Origin: Prasinococcaceae sp. CCMP 1430
Taxonomy: Eukaryota; Prasinodermophyta; Palmophyllophyceae; Prasinococcales; Prasinococcaceae
Length of the DNA: 64,000 bases
Direction of reading: 5' to 3'
Assembly: GCA_013416795.1 (NCBI GenBank)
Contig: RQSC01000018.1
Coordinates: 161,857-225,856 of the forward strand
In this document: positions 61,223-64,000 of the stretch, in pieces
How the letters are laid out: each line of letters opens with the position of its first letter
Numbering within the stretch: the first letter of the stretch is position 1
Position numbers and translations under genes: made by a program
Notes under the pieces: model-generated
Told to the model about the DNA's origin: nothing
Database searches by the model: none
Seen by the model: only the letters and a program-made list of their open reading frames with translations

Positions 61223-63938
61223 TCACGCGATGCCTTGCGCCTGTAGCCGCGTGGCGAGGAATGCCAGGTGCGGCTCCAGCTGGCTGACGCCGCGCAGCCG
61301 GTCGAGCAGCGCACGCTGCTCACGGTCGAACGCCGCGTCGAGCGCGCGCAACTGTGCCACGACGGCGGCCCCTCCCGACCCTCCCGCCCCGCCGCCTTCG
61401 GTATCCTCCGCCGCGGCAATGGCGATGGCGGCGAACGCCAGGCTTGCCGCGCGCAGCCTCGCGAGTGCGTCCGCGAGCGCTGGCCGGTACAGCAGCGTCA
61501 GCGCCATCGCGCGGTCCAGGAAGGCGCCGTGCGCCGCCATCGCGCCGTCGGCGTCGGGAGCGGCGGCGAGCGCCGCCTCCATGTCAGCCCACGTGGGCTC
61601 TATCACTTCGAACGACACGTAGTGCTCGTACATGCGCCAGAAGTGCAACATGCGCTGCAAGCCAGCACAGCACGCCATCATCCGCAGACGGCCGCGCTCT
61701 TCCCAGGCGGTGCGCGCACGTTGCTGCGCCTGCCACGCGGCGCGCAGCTCGCGCTGCACGTGGTGGCACGCCAGCAGGTGGCGGAAGAGAAGCTGGTACT
61801 TGAAGACCGACGCACGGCTCAGCACGAGGCTCAGCGGGAAGGGAGCTGCGTACTCCAGCGTGAGCATGTCCAGCGCGGGCGTGACATCGCGCGGAACGGG
61901 CGCCTGCTCCTCAGGCGCCTCGCCGCCGACCAGCACCGAGAGCTGCGCCGCCACCGAGTGCGGCGCGAGCGCAACCTGCACCGCGCCGGCGAAGGGGTCG
62001 TCCACAGCTGCCGAATTGTGCTGCGCGACCGTCATCAGGCCCTGCAGCGCGCTCTCTTGCACTTCGGCGGTCGGACGCTGCAGCTCCGACGTTGCGAGGT
62101 CAAGGAAGTGCACTAGCCAGTCGCCGCGGTCCAGCAGGAAGTAGTGCTTCAGCGAGCGCAGGCGCGCGAGGAGCTCGCCGTTCGCCTTCACTGCGGCGAG
62201 CAGCCCAACCGCTGCGCTGCGCTGCGCGCTCATTACCCGCTCCTCCAGCGCGCGATTGCCCGGCGCGTACGAGAGCGGTGCGTCACCCGATTGTCGCTGC
62301 GGCGCCGAGTCCACCTTGTGGCCGGCGTCCTTGGCGGCGTTGATGTGCTTGCCCGCCGCGAGCACCATCGGCGCGACAGGGCGCAGCATGTTGGGCACGC
62401 CCTCCTGCCGCAGGCGATAGCGGCCCGTCCAGTAGGCGCTGTTCCCGTCCTGCGCCATGCTCGCAGGCGACACCCCATCCACGCTCACCATCATGAACTC
62501 GTCGTACGGGTCCTCGACGTCTCCGCGGTAGATCCAAGCCTCGAGGGCGGCCAGGCACGGGGTGGCAGCAGCCTGCAGCAGGTGCAAAATGAGCTGCTGG
62601 CCCGCGCTATCTCCGGCCTCACGCTTGGCGGCGATTTCCAGCACGTCCAGCAGCACCGCGCAGCCGCGTGAGTTTGGCGCTTGCTCCGCTGCATACACCA
62701 CCCCGGCGAGCGTCCGCATCGCCGCTGCGCTCGGCTCGCACCACAGCCACATGCTCTGCAATGTCAACGACCCCTGCCGCGCCTGGCTCTCCAGCTGCGC
62801 CAGCAGGAGGTCGAAGTCGCGCAGCACCGCACGCAACGCCGCACCAAGCGCCTGCGCTGTCATCCGCCCACCGATGGGGCTCTGGCCGCCTGTGCCGAGG
62901 CACTGCTCGGCGAACGCCTCCACCGCGACGCGGTCCGCGCACAGTGGCAGCAGGCGCGCCGTCAGCGCCGCCAGGCTTGCGTCCGCCGTCGAGTCCAGCA
63001 CGAACGCACCCGCCCTCTCCGCTTTCCTCGCGACGAACACGCCGTCAATGCCGCCAAGCGCGTAGAGCAGATCGTCCAGGATGAATGCCTCCTGCGCCGA
63101 TCGGTCGTACGAACCAAGCGGCAGCGCCTGCTTTGGCCCCGACCCAGGGGCGGGCCCCATGTCGAGCGCCCGCGCTGCCCCTCCGCGCGACGCAGCGATG
63201 TCTGCCCTCGTGCGCGCCGCGTCAGGGCGCCGCCGGTCCATCGCCACCGCCGCGGCCGCCGCCACGGGCTCCGCCGCGCTTGGTCTGTCCGCTGCTCCGT
63301 TGGCCCGGAGGCGCAGCCTCTCCTCTGGGTCGCTCTCGTAGAGGCCGTTGCTGCGCGTCTGGAACGAGGACGGCGAGTCGATCGGCGCACTCGCTGAGCT
63401 CGCAGCGGCGCGCTGCGGCGACGCCGCTGCGGAGGGCCGCACGGGGCTACCCCGCGCGCTGAACTGGCCGGGTGCCCGCCTCGACGGCGACGCGGGCGGC
63501 GTGGCGTGCCTCCCAAGCCGGCGGGGGTGGCGTGGCGTGCCTCCCAGGCGGCCGCGGCGGCGGCGCAGCGGGCGCTGCGCCACCCGCGGCTTGCGTGGTG
63601 AGCAGGGCTTTGAGCTGCGGGTCCTGCGCGATGCGGCCGAGCACAACGAGGTATCTATCCAGCCCGCTGTTCCTGCCCGCGCGATCAGCAAGCCGCTCGT
63701 ACGCGCCGCGGAACGCGTCGGGGTCGGGCGCCGAGTCCTGCAGCGCGCGCAGCGCCTTTGCGCCCACCGCCGGCGTCACACTGTACCCGCCCACCATTGA
63801 GCCGAGCATGGACGTGGCGGCCTTGGCCACGCCAGTCTCGAGCTCGCCGCAGCCCATCGCGCGGTACAGCGTTCGCACCGCCTCGGACAGCGCTGCGCTG
63901 GTCCCCTCGGGCGCCGCCTGCATCCGCGCGCCCGCCAT
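61223..63938 (-). CDS. Gamma-tubulin complex component 2 (GCP2/Spc97), frame broken in this sequence
   Basis: Gamma-tubulin ring complex subunit that nucleates microtubules. Conserved blocks run through the long frame: ILDDLLYALGGIDGVFV, then the GRIP1 part with LTLQSMWLW and LEAWIYRGDVEDPYDEF, then LRSLKHYFLLDRGDWLVHFLDLA, FPLSLVLSRASVFKYQLLFRHLLACHHVQREL, and GLQRMLHFWRMYEHYVSFEVIEPTW, as in GCP2. The N-terminal part starts at ATG 63938 in another frame. The two frames meet at an 18-nt direct repeat (63498-63515 and 63529-63546) offset by 31 bp; with one repeat unit the frame would be continuous at GRHATPP. No GT-AG intron of matching phase explains the shift. So either the sequence has an error or the allele is broken. 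Confidence 0.88.
63498..63546. repeat. 31-bp-offset direct repeat inside GCP2
   Basis: The 18-mer GGCGTGGCGTGCCTCCCA occurs at 63498-63515 and again at 63529-63546. The 31-bp offset is not a multiple of three and coincides with the shift of reading frame in GCP2. Confidence 0.9.
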
Positions 63939-64000
63939 CGCGCCGCGCCGCGATTCGAAAAAAAAGGCGGGCGCGCGCCCCCGCGCGCGCGCGCGCACGA

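Noticed and set aside
61709-63998. A separate small gene for the N-terminal GCP2 frame (63447-63938)
   Set aside because: The peptide continues smoothly into the GCP2 frame at the repeat, and a GCP2 needs an N-terminal part upstream.
1-64000. CRISPR arrays, operons, ribosome binding sites or insertion sequences
   Set aside because: Introns and gene content are eukaryotic; no regularly spaced repeats and no transposase or terminal-repeat pair were seen.

Overview
This is nuclear DNA of a GC-rich unicellular eukaryote, most likely a microalga. Genes carry spliceosomal introns (I could place 20), products are eukaryotic, and GC-rich codon use leaves long spurious open frames on both strands. 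An ADAT2-type tRNA deaminase, SEM1/DSS1, RAD50, a FANCE-like protein, gamma-tubulin complex protein 2, RBMX2 and a PP4 regulatory subunit fix it as eukaryotic. A Toc64/OEP64-like protein (inactive amidase plus TPR) and a FabD-type malonyl transacylase suggest a plastid. IFT57 suggests a flagellate life stage. Elongation factor 3 excludes land plants and animals. A prasinophyte-like green alga or another GC-rich plastid-bearing lineage such as a pavlovophyte haptophyte both fit; I cannot decide from this window.

Layout, left to right: ADAT2 (-), an ESSS/NDUFB11-like complex I candidate (+), a glycine-zipper/coiled-coil protein (-), an HTTM-like multi-pass membrane protein (+), an HCN-class ion channel without a cyclic-nucleotide-binding domain (-), SEM1 (+), IFT57 (-), a small unknown (+), OTUD3-like deubiquitinase (-), a PhyH-type oxygenase (+), an IQ-motif C11orf65/CXorf58-like protein (-), a TLC-domain protein (+), an IAH1-like esterase (-), Toc64-like (-), a bHLH factor (+), PPP4R2 (+), an FHA-PP2C phosphatase (-), a TPR-DnaJ cochaperone (+), RAD50 (-), FANCE-like (+), eEF3 (-), an unknown (+), ankyrin-FabD (-), a repeat protein (-), cytochrome c heme lyase (+), a UBA-like/polyproline protein (-), RBMX2 (+), an unknown (+) and GCP2 (-).

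The striking large-scale feature is strand alternation. Only 4 of 28 neighbouring gene pairs share a strand. Convergent pairs are tightly packed (27 to about 490 bp between stop codons), while divergent pairs share 0.4 to 1.6 kb GC-rich promoters. No operon-like functional grouping is seen, except that RAD50 and the FANCE-like gene, both DNA-repair candidates, share a divergent promoter. Introns are short (48 to 508 nt), and 17 of 20 modelled donors read GTRCG, that is C at intron position +4.

Other points of interest: a decayed copy of part of a RAD50 exon beside RAD50, a heme lyase with a twin Cx9C tail, an apparently lost iron ligand in the PhyH protein, a frame-breaking 31-bp direct repeat in GCP2, and a family of GTACCATC/GATGGTAC palindromes confined, as far as I saw, to gene-free DNA. 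Bases 1-20 and single bases at 32721 and 58422 are undetermined.
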